A DNA stretch of 64,000 nucleotides, taken from contig JAEUOZ010000006.1 in assembly GCA_016790225.1 (NCBI GenBank), forward strand, positions 20,650 through 84,649, read 5' to 3'. Position 1 is the stretch's first letter; each line of letters starts with the position of its first letter. The notes under the pieces are model-generated. The model was not told where the DNA came from. It saw nothing but the letters and a program-made list of their open reading frames with translations, and did not search any database. This DNA comes from Rubrivivax sp. (GTDB taxonomy: Bacteria > Pseudomonadota > Gammaproteobacteria > Burkholderiales > Burkholderiaceae). Positions 33,463 to 42,643 of this stretch are shown piece after piece. Made by a program: the position numbers and the translations under genes.

Positions 33463-33873
33463 TCAGCCGCCCAGCTCGCTCAGCAGCTGCTGGCAGCGGG
33501 TGATGCGTTCGCGCTGGATGCCGCCCGCCAGCTTCTTCGCCTCGTCTTCCTTGCCGGCCAGGATGGCGGGTACCAGGTCGACTTCGCGCGTCTTCTTGAA
33601 GGCGTTCCAGGTCTCGTTCAATTCCTTGAACTGCGCCTCCTTGCCTGCCGGCGCCTTCATCTTCGCCAGACGGGCGCTGACGGCATCGGCCGTGTCCTTG
33701 ACGACCTTCTGATGATCAGGGCCACGCTTGTCCTTGTTGGTGAGCATGGTGACCAGCGATTCACGGGCGGCACTGACCTGGCCGCGCAGTTCGGCAAACT
33801 CGTTGGCCTGAGCCGGCGCGGCGGCCACCAGCGCCACGGTGGTGGCAAGGATCGAGAAGAGACGCTTGAACAT
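33463..33873 (-). CDS. Small exported helical protein cotranscribed with the chemoreceptor
   Basis: This 136-residue protein has a clear signal peptide ([23 protein letters not shown], cleavage after AQA) and a mature part that looks all-helical ([40 protein letters not shown]). The mature length and features such as [20 protein letters not shown] resemble the ligand-binding four-helix bundle of chemoreceptors, but without membrane segments. It lies directly upstream of the MCP gene. A role as a soluble periplasmic ligand carrier for that receptor is a reasonable guess, not shown. I do not recognise a named family. Confidence 0.75.
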   Translation of the reverse strand: MFKRLFSILATTVALVAAAPAQANEFAELRGQVSAARESLVTMLTNKDKRGPDHQKVVKDTADAVSARLAKMKAPAGKEAQFKELNETWNAFKKTREVDLVPAILAGKEDEAKKLAGGIQRERITRCQQLLSELGG

Positions 33874-34124
33874 GATGACGAGGCTCCAGGTTCGGGGCAT
33901 GAGGGGCGGCATTTCCGGCGGACGGGCGCAGCGTGCAACCTGAGGGCGAGGCCCTCTTGACATCGGCCGCTTCCGGGCAGAAGCGGGTATCGCCAAGGGT
34001 GCAGCGCGTACCGGAATTGGATCCGGCTCCATGCCCTGCCAGCGCCGGAGTAGCGGGTCAACTGACCGGTTGTTTCCAGAGAAGCACTGATGTGGTGCCG
34101 ATTCCCCGGCGCCAGCCAGGGACA

Positions 34125-34730
34125 TCAAGCCTTCGGCGGGTCGCGCAGCGCCACCAGCCCGCCCAGGAACAGCTCCACCACCAGCGGCGCCAGCCGCTCG
34201 TGCGTCAGCTCACCCTGCGGGCGCAGCCAGGTGAAGGTCCAGTTGATCATGCCGAACAGCAGCATGGCCAGCGGCTTGTGCAGGCCGGGCGCCAGATCGG
34301 GCCGCACGGCGGCCACGGCATCGGCGTAGGTCTGCACCACGCGGCGCTGGCCGTCTTCCACGGCCTGCCGCGTCAGCGGCGCCAGGAATTTCACGTCCTC
34401 TGTGAGCACGCGGTGCGCGTGTTCGGCGCCGGCATAGGCGCTCATGAACTGCAGGATCAGCTCCCGCAGGTGCCCGGGCGGATCCCGGTGCTGCGCCCTC
34501 ACCTGCAGCACCAGCGCTTCCAGCCGCTGAACATGATCGTTGGCGATGTGCGAAAGCAGCTGGTGCTTGTCGGCGAAGTAGTGGTAGAGCGTGGCCTTGG
34601 AGATGCCGCTGGCCTCAGCCACGGCATTCATGGTCGTGGCCGTATAGCCGCGGTGCGCAAACAGCCCGGCGGCCGCCAGCAGGATCTGCGCGCGCTGGTC
34701 GTCGTAGGTGGCGGCGCGCGGGCGGCCCAT
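34125..34730 (-). CDS. TetR-family regulator at the end of the paa operon (PaaR-like)
   Basis: This 201-residue regulator has an N-terminal TetR HTH (ILLAAAGLFAHRGYTATTMN, then AEASGISKATLYHYFADKHQLL) and a helical ligand domain. Its ATG overlaps the paaE stop by one base (TGATG), so it is the last gene of the phenylacetate operon. In betaproteobacteria a TetR regulator, PaaR, is known to control paa genes through palindromes of the ACCGA...TCGGT type, and such a site lies before paaG at 41,292-41,305. Phenylacetyl-CoA is the likely inducer by analogy. The frame stays open upstream into paaE and is not coding there. Confidence 0.88.
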   Translation of the reverse strand: MGRPRAATYDDQRAQILLAAAGLFAHRGYTATTMNAVAEASGISKATLYHYFADKHQLLSHIANDHVQRLEALVLQVRAQHRDPPGHLRELILQFMSAYAGAEHAHRVLTEDVKFLAPLTRQAVEDGQRRVVQTYADAVAAVRPDLAPGLHKPLAMLLFGMINWTFTWLRPQGELTHERLAPLVVELFLGGLVALRDPPKA

Positions 34731-35821
34731 CAGCGGTGGTCGAAGGAGACCACGACCCGATCCGTCAGCGGGTGCGCCTGGCAGGTGAGGATGAAGCCGG
34801 CGTCCAGATCGGCCTGCTCCAGCGCAAAGTTTCGCTCCATGCGCACTTCGCCATCGATGAGGCGCGCGCGGCAGGTGGCGCACACGCCGCTCTTGCAGGA
34901 ATACGGCACATCCAGCCCATGGCGCGCGGCGGCCTCCAGGATGTTGGGGTCGGCCTCCTTGTCGAACTGCAGCGTGCGTGTGAGGCCATCGCGCACCAGC
35001 GTGATGGTGGCGTAATCGGCGTCTTCGTGCTCGTGCTCCGGCTCGGATTCGGGGCTGTCCGCGGCGCCGTCGATGGCCCCCGGCGGCAGGCCGAAGCGCT
35101 CGATGTGGATGCGCTCGTCGGGCACGCCGGCGGCACGCAGCGCGGCCTGCGCCTCGTCGTTCATCGCATGCGGGCCGCAGATGAAGGCCTGATCGATGCC
35201 CTGCGGATCGATCAGCGTCTGCAGGAAGCGCGTGATGCGCTCGCGGTCCAGCCGGCCCGCGGCCAGCGGTGCATCCACCTGCTCGCGAGAGAACACCGGG
35301 TGCAGTGCCAGGCGGGTGAGGTGGCGGTTCTTCAGGTCTTCGAGTTCTTCCTTGAACATCGTGCTGGCCGCCGTGCGGTTGCCGTACAGCAGCGTGCAGC
35401 GCGTGTGACGGCCCTGCTCCAGCAGCGTGCGCAGGATGCCCAGGATGGGCGTGATGCCGCTGCCGCCGGCGATCAGCAGCACATGCCCCGGGTGGCCCTG
35501 GGCCAGCACGGCTCCGAAGCGCCCTTGCGGCTCCATCACATCCAGCGTGTCGCCGACACGCAGCACGCCGTGCACCCAGGGCGAGAACAAGCCGCGCGGC
35601 ACACGCCGCACGCCCGCGCGCAAGGCCTCGCCCGGCGCTGCGCAGATGGAATAGGAACGCCGCGCTTCTTCCGGCCCGGTGCCGCGCTTGAGCGTGAGGT
35701 ACTGGCCGGGGCTGAAGCGGAAGGTCTCGCGCAAGGCCTCGGGCACCTCGAAGCTCAGGACCACGGAATCGTCGGTCTCGCGCCGCAGCGCGCTCACGCG
35801 CAAGGGGTGGAAGTGGATCAT
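34730..35821 (-). CDS. paaE: Phenylacetyl-CoA epoxidase reductase subunit PaaE
   Basis: This 363-residue reductase passes electrons from NAD(P)H to the PaaAC oxygenase. It has an FAD domain (RRSYSICAAPGE), an NAD domain (IAGGSGITPILGILRTLL, ICGPHAMNDEAQAAL) and a C-terminal plant-type [2Fe-2S] ferredoxin (YSCKSGVCATCRARL plus a later Cys in FILTC). A Glu/His-rich stretch (ESEPEHEHEDAD) links the reductase and ferredoxin. The start ATG lies 2 nt after the paaD stop. The length matches PaaE. Confidence 0.95.
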   Translation of the reverse strand: MIHFHPLRVSALRRETDDSVVLSFEVPEALRETFRFSPGQYLTLKRGTGPEEARRSYSICAAPGEALRAGVRRVPRGLFSPWVHGVLRVGDTLDVMEPQGRFGAVLAQGHPGHVLLIAGGSGITPILGILRTLLEQGRHTRCTLLYGNRTAASTMFKEELEDLKNRHLTRLALHPVFSREQVDAPLAAGRLDRERITRFLQTLIDPQGIDQAFICGPHAMNDEAQAALRAAGVPDERIHIERFGLPPGAIDGAADSPESEPEHEHEDADYATITLVRDGLTRTLQFDKEADPNILEAAARHGLDVPYSCKSGVCATCRARLIDGEVRMERNFALEQADLDAGFILTCQAHPLTDRVVVSFDHR

Positions 35822-35823
35822 GT

Positions 35824-36354
35824 TCAGATCGGCTTGAAATGCTCGAAAGGTTCGCGGCAGGCCAGGCAACGGTACAGCGCCTTGCAGGCCGTGGCGCCGA
35901 AGGCCGACAGCCGCTCCGTGCGCGGGCTGTCGCACTGCGGGCAGCGCAGGCCGCGGGCCATCAGGTGGATGGGCTGGGCCTGGTCCACCGGCCCGGGCGG
36001 CGCGATGCCGTACAGGCGCAGCTTGTGACGGCCGGCCGGGCTGATCCAGTCGGTGGTCCAGGCCGGCGCACGCTGCAGCCGGATCTGCACCGGGCCATGG
36101 CCCGCCGCCTCCAGCGCGCGGCGCACCTCGTCGCTGATCAGTTCGGTCGCCGGGCAGCCGCTGTAGGTGGGCGTCAGCACCACCTCGAGGCCGGCGCCGT
36201 CAGCCCGGGGGCGCAGGTCGCGCACGATGCCCAGATCGCGCACCGAGAGTGCCGGCACCTCGGGATCGGGCACGCTGTCGAGCACGGCCCAGGCGGCGTC
36301 CAGCGCCGCCGCGGGCGGCGCAGAGGGCGGCGATCCGGGCTGCGGCGTGCTCAC
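35824..36354 (-). CDS. paaD: Phenylacetyl-CoA epoxidase assembly protein PaaD
   Basis: This 176-residue protein has a DUF59/MIP18-type domain (AWAVLDSVPDPEVPALSVRDLGIV, TPTYSGCPA) and a C-terminal four-cysteine zinc-type cluster (CPQC...CLAC). PaaD is thought to help mature the iron cofactors of the epoxidase. The gene overlaps paaC by 4 nt and paaE follows 2 nt later. The length is normal for PaaD. Confidence 0.95.
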   Translation of the reverse strand: MSTPQPGSPPSAPPAAALDAAWAVLDSVPDPEVPALSVRDLGIVRDLRPRADGAGLEVVLTPTYSGCPATELISDEVRRALEAAGHGPVQIRLQRAPAWTTDWISPAGRHKLRLYGIAPPGPVDQAQPIHLMARGLRCPQCDSPRTERLSAFGATACKALYRCLACREPFEHFKPI

Positions 36355-37154
36355 CAGCGCCCGCCCGGATAGGCCCGCTGCAGATACTGCATCTCGGCCA
36401 GGATGAAGCCCATGTGCTCGCTGTGCACGCCTCGGCTGCCGCGGCTGAGCAGCGGGCTGTCGGCCGGCAGGGCCAGCGTCGCGCGCTGCAGCACGGCGCC
36501 GATCTCGGCGCGCCAGGCCTCGCGCAGCGCACCGCGGCGCGGGCCCCAGCCGGCCGCGGCCGCCGCATCGTCGACCTCGTCATCGGCAAAGAGTTCGCTC
36601 ACGTGCGGCCAGGCGCGCTCCAGCGCGGCCTGCATGCGCAAGCGTGACTCCGCCGTGCCGTCGCCCAGGCGCACGGTCCAGTCCACCGCATGCTCCACGT
36701 GGTAGCGCGACTCCTTCAATGCCTTGCCGGCGATGGCGGCCAGCTCGGCATCGCGGCTGTCCACCAGCTGCTGCCAGTGCAGGCGCAGCCAGGTGCAGAC
36801 CAGCAGGTTGCGCACCACCGTATCGGCGAAGTCGCCCCCCGGCGCATGGGCGCTGCTCCGCCGCATCGGCTGCTCCACCAGCGTGAGGTTGAGGTAGTCG
36901 CCCTCCTCGCGCAGAAAGGCCAGACGGTCCTCGTCATGGCCCTGGCCATCCAGCGCCGCCGCATGTGTGAGCAGCGCACGTGCCTGGCCCAGCAGGTCCA
37001 GCGCCAGGTTGGTCAGCGCGATGTCTTCCTCCAGCACCGGGCCGTGGCCGCACCACTCCCCCAGGCGCTGGGCGTGGATCAGGCAGGTATCGGCCAGGCG
37101 CAGCACATGGCGCAGCTGCGGTGAGGCGTTGAGGGTGATGGAAGGTGCACTCAT
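36351..37154 (-). CDS. paaC: Phenylacetyl-CoA epoxidase subunit PaaC
   Basis: This 267-residue helical protein is the structural partner of PaaA in the phenylacetyl-CoA 1,2-epoxidase. Landmarks are LRLADTCLIHAQRLGEWCGHGP, LEEDIALTNLALDLLGQAR, KESRYHVEHAVDWTVRLGDGT and a C-terminal HSEHMGFILAEMQYLQRAYPG. ATG 37154 is chosen; the frame continues upstream through paaB antiphase and is not coding there. It starts 22 nt after paaB ends and overlaps paaD by 4 nt. Confidence 0.95.
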   Translation of the reverse strand: MSAPSITLNASPQLRHVLRLADTCLIHAQRLGEWCGHGPVLEEDIALTNLALDLLGQARALLTHAAALDGQGHDEDRLAFLREEGDYLNLTLVEQPMRRSSAHAPGGDFADTVVRNLLVCTWLRLHWQQLVDSRDAELAAIAGKALKESRYHVEHAVDWTVRLGDGTAESRLRMQAALERAWPHVSELFADDEVDDAAAAAGWGPRRGALREAWRAEIGAVLQRATLALPADSPLLSRGSRGVHSEHMGFILAEMQYLQRAYPGGRW

Positions 37155-37176
37155 GGCGGGTCCGCGCGGGGCGGCC

Positions 37177-37518
37177 TCACATGTGGTTGACGGCTTCGGG
37201 CAGCGCGTAGAAGCTGGGGTGGCGGTAGACCTTGTCTTCCATCGGATCGAAGAGCATGTCCTTGTCGCCGGGATCGCTGGCGGTGATCTGCGCCGAGGGC
37301 ACGACCCAGATGCTGCAGCCCTCCTGACGACGGGTGTAGACCTCGCGCGCCATCTGCAGCGCCAGCCGTGCATCGGGGGCGTGCAGGCTGCCGCAGTGCT
37401 TGTGGTCCAGACCGGCCTTGGGCCGCACGAAGACCTCCCACAGCGGCCATTCGCCGCGCGTGGCTTCAGGCAGCGGTGCCGCGGGTGCCGAGGAGGGGGA
37501 TGTGTCGGGTGTATTCAT
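37177..37518 (-). CDS. paaB: Phenylacetyl-CoA epoxidase subunit PaaB
   Basis: This 113-residue small subunit has the family landmarks [37 protein letters not shown] and [16 protein letters not shown]...[14 protein letters not shown]. The N-terminal 20 residues are Pro/Ser/Ala-rich and longer than in E. coli PaaB. It overlaps paaA by 4 nt (ATGA). Confidence 0.95.
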   Translation of the reverse strand: MNTPDTSPSSAPAAPLPEATRGEWPLWEVFVRPKAGLDHKHCGSLHAPDARLALQMAREVYTRRQEGCSIWVVPSAQITASDPGDKDMLFDPMEDKVYRHPSFYALPEAVNHM

Positions 37519-38516
37519 GCGGCTTGCTCCTTCAGCGACTGCTTCGTGGCGTGCGCCAGCGCGGCTTCGCGCACCCAGGCGCCGTCGTCCCAGGCCTTGA
37601 CGCGGGCGGCCAGGCGCTCGCGGTTGCAGGGCCCGTGGCCACCGACCACGCGCCAGAACTCCTCCCAGTCGATGGGGCCGAAGTCGTGATGGCCGCGCTC
37701 GGCATTCCACTTCAGCAAGGGATCGGGCAGCGTGACGCCCAGCACCTGCGCCTGCTCGGCCGTGGCGTCGACAAACTTCTGGCGCAGCTCGTCGTTGCTG
37801 AGCCGCTTGATGCCCCAGCGCATGCTTTGCGCACTGTGCGTGCTGGCCTTGTCCTCGGGCCCGAACATCATCAGGCAGGGCCACCACCAACGGTTCACCG
37901 CATCCTGCACCAGGGCACGCTGCGCCGCCGTGCCTTCGCGCATCATCACGTTCAGCGCGTCGAAGCCCTGGCGCTGGTGAAAGCTCTCTTCGCGGCAGAT
38001 GCGGATCATCGCCCGCGCATACGGCGCATAGCTGCAGCGCGTGAGCGGGATCTGGTTCATGATCGCCGCGCCATCCACCAGCCAGCCGATGACGCCGATG
38101 TCCGCCCAGTTCAGCGTGGGGTAATTGAAGATGCTGCTGTACTTGGCCTTGCCGCTGTGCAGCGCCTGCAGCAGATCGTCGCGGCTCACGCCCAGGGTCT
38201 CCGCGGCGGCGTAGAGATAGAGGCCGTGGCCGCCTTCGTCCTGGATCTTGGCCAGCAGGATGCACTTGCGCTTGAGCGTGGGCGCGCGCGTGACCCAGTT
38301 GCCCTCGGGCAGCATGCCCACGATCTCGGAGTGTGCGTGCTGGCTGATCTGCCGCACCAGGGTCTTGCGGTAGTGATCGGGCATCCAGTCCTTGGCCTCG
38401 ACGAAGCCGCCGGCCTCGATGCCGGCCTCGAAGCGGTTCTCGCGCTCAGCCTCCCGCGCCGAGCGCAGGGCCTGGCGCTCTTCACGGGGTCCGATGTCCA
38501 TCGCCTGGGTATACAT
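37515..38516 (-). CDS. paaA: Phenylacetyl-CoA epoxidase oxygenase subunit PaaA
   Basis: This 333-residue subunit carries the di-iron site that epoxidises the ring of phenylacetyl-CoA. Ferritin-like ligands are in [17 protein letters not shown] and [15 protein letters not shown]. Further landmarks are [21 protein letters not shown] and [23 protein letters not shown]. The length agrees with the family. It begins the paaABCDE block, 57 nt after paaK. Confidence 0.96.
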   Translation of the reverse strand: MYTQAMDIGPREERQALRSAREAERENRFEAGIEAGGFVEAKDWMPDHYRKTLVRQISQHAHSEIVGMLPEGNWVTRAPTLKRKCILLAKIQDEGGHGLYLYAAAETLGVSRDDLLQALHSGKAKYSSIFNYPTLNWADIGVIGWLVDGAAIMNQIPLTRCSYAPYARAMIRICREESFHQRQGFDALNVMMREGTAAQRALVQDAVNRWWWPCLMMFGPEDKASTHSAQSMRWGIKRLSNDELRQKFVDATAEQAQVLGVTLPDPLLKWNAERGHHDFGPIDWEEFWRVVGGHGPCNRERLAARVKAWDDGAWVREAALAHATKQSLKEQAA

Positions 38517-38573
38517 GGCTGACCTCTGTTGACAGGATGGGGCGACGGCGGGCCAGGGGCGGCCAGTCGCTGC

Positions 38574-39881
<1,308 letters not shown>

Positions 39882-39936
39882 CGGCCGTCTCCTGGGCTGC
39901 GGGGTTGGCGGTGGCGGGTTTCAGGCGGGCCGCCGG

Positions 39937-40392
39937 CTACTCGGCGCGCTGGCGCCCCACGGGCAGACCTTCGACCACGGCGCGGCCCTTCATCGTGTAG
40001 CTGCGCCCGCGGAAGACGGCGATGCGCTCGCCATGCTGGTTGTGCACCTCGATGTCATAGACACCCGTGCGGCCGGACTTGCTCACCTCCACGGCGCGTG
40101 CCGTCAGCACATCACCCAGGCGCGCCGACGCCACCAGGTTGACGTCGAATCCGGAGGCCACGCTGACCTCGTTGTAGGCGTTGCAGGCAAAGGCGAAGGC
40201 GCTGTCGGCCAGTGCGGTGATGAGCCCGCCATGCGCCAGCGCGTGGCCGTTGAGCATCTCCTTGCGCACCGTCATCGTGGCGGTGCAGGTGCCGGGGCCG
40301 ACGGCGCTGATGCCGATGCCCAGCCACTGCGAGGCCTGGTCGTCGTCGAGCATCGCATCGCGCACCTGCTCGGCAATCTGGGTGGGTGACAT
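39937..40392 (-). CDS. paaI: Hotdog thioesterase PaaI
   Basis: This 151-residue hotdog-fold thioesterase has the PaaI signature LAHGGLITALADSAFAFACN, with the Asp that acts in catalysis, and ATMTVRKEMLNGHA. PaaI hydrolyses ring-hydroxylated phenylacetyl-CoA and is thought to free CoA when pathway intermediates pile up. ATG 40392 has GGAG upstream; the open frame before it is not conserved. It lies between paaG and paaK in the operon. Confidence 0.93.
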   Translation of the reverse strand: MSPTQIAEQVRDAMLDDDQASQWLGIGISAVGPGTCTATMTVRKEMLNGHALAHGGLITALADSAFAFACNAYNEVSVASGFDVNLVASARLGDVLTARAVEVSKSGRTGVYDIEVHNQHGERIAVFRGRSYTMKGRAVVEGLPVGRQRAE

Positions 40393-40467
40393 CGGGTCTC
40401 CTGGTGTTTGTGGGGCTGCGCCCGGGACGTCGGGGCCAGCCACGACGCGGCTGGCGCCGCGATCGTC

Positions 40468-41262
40468 TCAGCGATCGGTAAAGACCGGCGGTCGCTTGGC
40501 CAGAAAGGCCTGCACACCTTCGGTGAAATCGTGCTGGCGGCCCAGGCGCCCCTGCACCTCGGCCTCCATCTGCACGGCCTGCGCGTTGTCCAGCAGCATC
40601 GAGCGGTCGATCGCCTGGCGCGTCTCCACCAGGGCGCGCGTGGGCATCGCGGCCAGCCGCCGGGCCAGCGTCCAGGCTTCGTCCATCAAGGCGGCATCGT
40701 CCACGCAGCGCCAGATCAGGCCGATGCGCGCCGCTTCTTCGGCCGGCAGCTTGTCGCCCGTCAGGGCCAGCGCCATGGCGTGCGCGCGCCCCACCAGGCG
40801 CGGCAGCAGCCAGGTGCCGCCGGCATCCGGGATCAGGCCGATCTTGCTGAAGGCCTGGATGAAGCTGGCGCCACGCGCCGCCAGCACGATGTCGCAGTTG
40901 AGCGCGAAGTTGGCGCCTGCTCCTGCCGCAACCCCATTGACAGCAGCAATCACGGGCACAGGCAGGCTGCGGATGCGGGCAGCCAGCGGCGCCCACATGC
41001 GCTCGATGATGGCCTGCAGATCCGGCGCCGCGGCCTCGCCGGGGCGGGCGCCCGGGGCGTTCAGGTCCTGCCCGGCGCTGAAGCCGCGGCCCACGCCGCT
41101 GACGATGAGCGCGCGGATCGTGTCATCGGCGGCCACCGCATCCAGCGCCGGCAGCAGTTCGCCGATCATCTCGCCGGTGAAGGCATTCAGCGTGGCCGGC
41201 CGGTTCAGGCTGATCAGCCGGACGGGGCCGCGGGTTTCGATGAGCACGGTGGGTTCAGCCAA
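40468..41262 (-). CDS. paaG: Epoxyphenylacetyl-CoA isomerase PaaG
   Basis: This 264-residue crotonase-family enzyme converts the ring epoxide to the oxepin-CoA. Landmarks are LNRPATLNAFTGEM, SGVGRGFSAGQDLNAPG, PVIAAVNGVAAGAGANFAL (oxyanion hole), FSKIGLIPDAGGTWLLPRLVGRA and RIGLIWRCVDD; the AFSKxGLIPDxGG stretch fits PaaG rather than PaaF. No ATG is near the domain start; TTG 41262 has GGAG 6 nt upstream and is the likely start. It is the first gene after the operator-bearing promoter, so the leader gene of the paa operon. Confidence 0.92.
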   Translation of the reverse strand: MAEPTVLIETRGPVRLISLNRPATLNAFTGEMIGELLPALDAVAADDTIRALIVSGVGRGFSAGQDLNAPGARPGEAAAPDLQAIIERMWAPLAARIRSLPVPVIAAVNGVAAGAGANFALNCDIVLAARGASFIQAFSKIGLIPDAGGTWLLPRLVGRAHAMALALTGDKLPAEEAARIGLIWRCVDDAALMDEAWTLARRLAAMPTRALVETRQAIDRSMLLDNAQAVQMEAEVQGRLGRQHDFTEGVQAFLAKRPPVFTDR

Positions 41263-41279
41263 GCTTGTCTCCGGCGCAG

Positions 41280-41308
41280 GGTTATTCTTCAACCGATCGG
41301 TCGGTAAA
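41280..41308 (-). promoter_or_regulatory. paa operon promoter with TetR-type (PaaR) operator
   Basis: On the minus strand TTTACC (41,308-41,303) and ATAACC (41,285-41,280) are 17 nt apart and form a plausible sigma-70 promoter 18 nt before the paaG TTG. The spacer holds the dyad ACCGA-4 nt-TCGGT (41,292-41,305). Betaproteobacterial PaaR operators are, from memory, of this ACCGAnnnnTCGGT type, and a TetR gene ends the same operon, so repression until phenylacetyl-CoA appears is likely. Confidence 0.65.
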
Positions 41309-41437
41309 TTCTGCGTGGAGCCTGGGGCAGGGCCAAACAGGGTTAACCCGGCACCCACTCTCGACGGGAAGTGCCCACGCCACGACAGGCCTTGTGGCTC
41401 CGCTAGAGTTGCCGCCACACACCGGCACAGGGTACCC

Positions 41438-42643
41438 ATGGGCTTCTGGAAGACGCGCCACCGCGGCAGCTGCTCGCACCCGGCTCACGGCCGCGCGGCG
41501 GCTGCAGCGCCCGCGGGGGCGATCGCCAGCCTGCAGCGCGGCTGCGCGGGCCCGCTGCGCACCGCCAGCCTGTGGTTGCTGGCCATCGCGCTGCTGTGGC
41601 TGGCCGCAGGCCCGGCCTGGGCCATCAAGCAGCGCGTGATCCGCGAGCCCGAGGTCCGCTACGTGCGTGAAGTCTGGCTGGATGCGGCACGCCAGCGCCA
41701 CGTGAATGTGCGCATCGGCCTGCCCACGCGGGAGGCCGCGCGCCTGCGCAGTGGCCCGATGCCAGTGATGCTGTTCTCCGCGCCACAGGGCTTCCGCTGG
41801 GGCGGCTATGCCGATCACTACGAAGATCTCTCGCAGGAGATGCTGCGGCGCGGCGTGGTGATGGTGATGATGTCCCACTACGACATCGAAGAGCCGATGA
41901 GCGCCAACGAGCGCTTCGCCGATGTCTACCCCGGCATCCTCACCGGCGCGCGCAACGATCCGGCCGTCGATCGGTATGAGGATGCGCTGTTCGTGCTGGC
42001 CCAGCTGCAGGCCCGGCACGCGGCGCGCGCCGACGACTGGCCGGCGCTGGATCTGTCGCGCCTGGCGGTGAGCGGGCATTCCTCCGGCACGCTCACGGCC
42101 CTGCACCTGGCCGGCATGCCCGTGCGCGAGCGCAGCGGCCGCATCTTTGCCGCGCACCGTGATCCGCGCATCAAGGCCTTCGTGCTCTACAGCTTTCCGC
42201 TGGAATACCGCGGCCCCCGGCGCGAAGACCTGCAGCAGGTCGGCCCCGTGGCCGGACTGCACGTGGCCGGCTCGACCGACCACCCACGCTACCGCCACAC
42301 GGCCTACCGCTGGATCCACCGTGCGCCGCAGCACTGGCTGGTGGCCGAAGGCGGCCACAACATCGGCTCCACCGGCTCTGAAGCGCTGGTGCTGGAAACC
42401 ACCGGGCGCTTCATTGACGTGCACCTGAACGGGAGTCAGGCGCTGGAGCAGCAGCTGAGCTTCGACGCGCTGTCGGCCTTCGCCCCCGGCCTGCGGCAGT
42501 TCACGCGCAAGCCGGCCCTGCGCTTCAAGCCCTGGGATCAGCGGGACTTCACGGCCTGGGCGCGCGAGACCCTGCCCGGCGGCCGCTGGCTGCACAGCTG
42601 GGCGATGGCCAACCCGCGCAAGACGGAGGCACCCGCGCCGTGA
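41438..42643 (+). CDS. Exported alpha/beta-hydrolase-fold protein, first gene of envelope operon
   Basis: This 401-residue protein has a hydrophobic export segment unusually far in (about 42-62, ASLWLLAIALLWLAAGPAWA), suggesting a signal peptide or that the true start is later. The mature part looks like an alpha/beta hydrolase: VMLFSAPQGFRWGGYAD, the elbow SGHSSGTLTALHLAG, and a C-terminal His region AEGGHNIG. The segment MPVMLFSAPQGFRWG and downstream HPRYRHTAYRWIHRAP recall platelet-activating-factor-acetylhydrolase-like proteins. Five genes follow with 4-20 nt overlaps or small gaps. Its role is unknown; esterase action on a cell-surface polymer is one possibility given the next gene. Confidence 0.78.
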   Translation: MGFWKTRHRGSCSHPAHGRAAAAAPAGAIASLQRGCAGPLRTASLWLLAIALLWLAAGPAWAIKQRVIREPEVRYVREVWLDAARQRHVNVRIGLPTREAARLRSGPMPVMLFSAPQGFRWGGYADHYEDLSQEMLRRGVVMVMMSHYDIEEPMSANERFADVYPGILTGARNDPAVDRYEDALFVLAQLQARHAARADDWPALDLSRLAVSGHSSGTLTALHLAGMPVRERSGRIFAAHRDPRIKAFVLYSFPLEYRGPRREDLQQVGPVAGLHVAGSTDHPRYRHTAYRWIHRAPQHWLVAEGGHNIGSTGSEALVLETTGRFIDVHLNGSQALEQQLSFDALSAFAPGLRQFTRKPALRFKPWDQRDFTAWARETLPGGRWLHSWAMANPRKTEAPAP

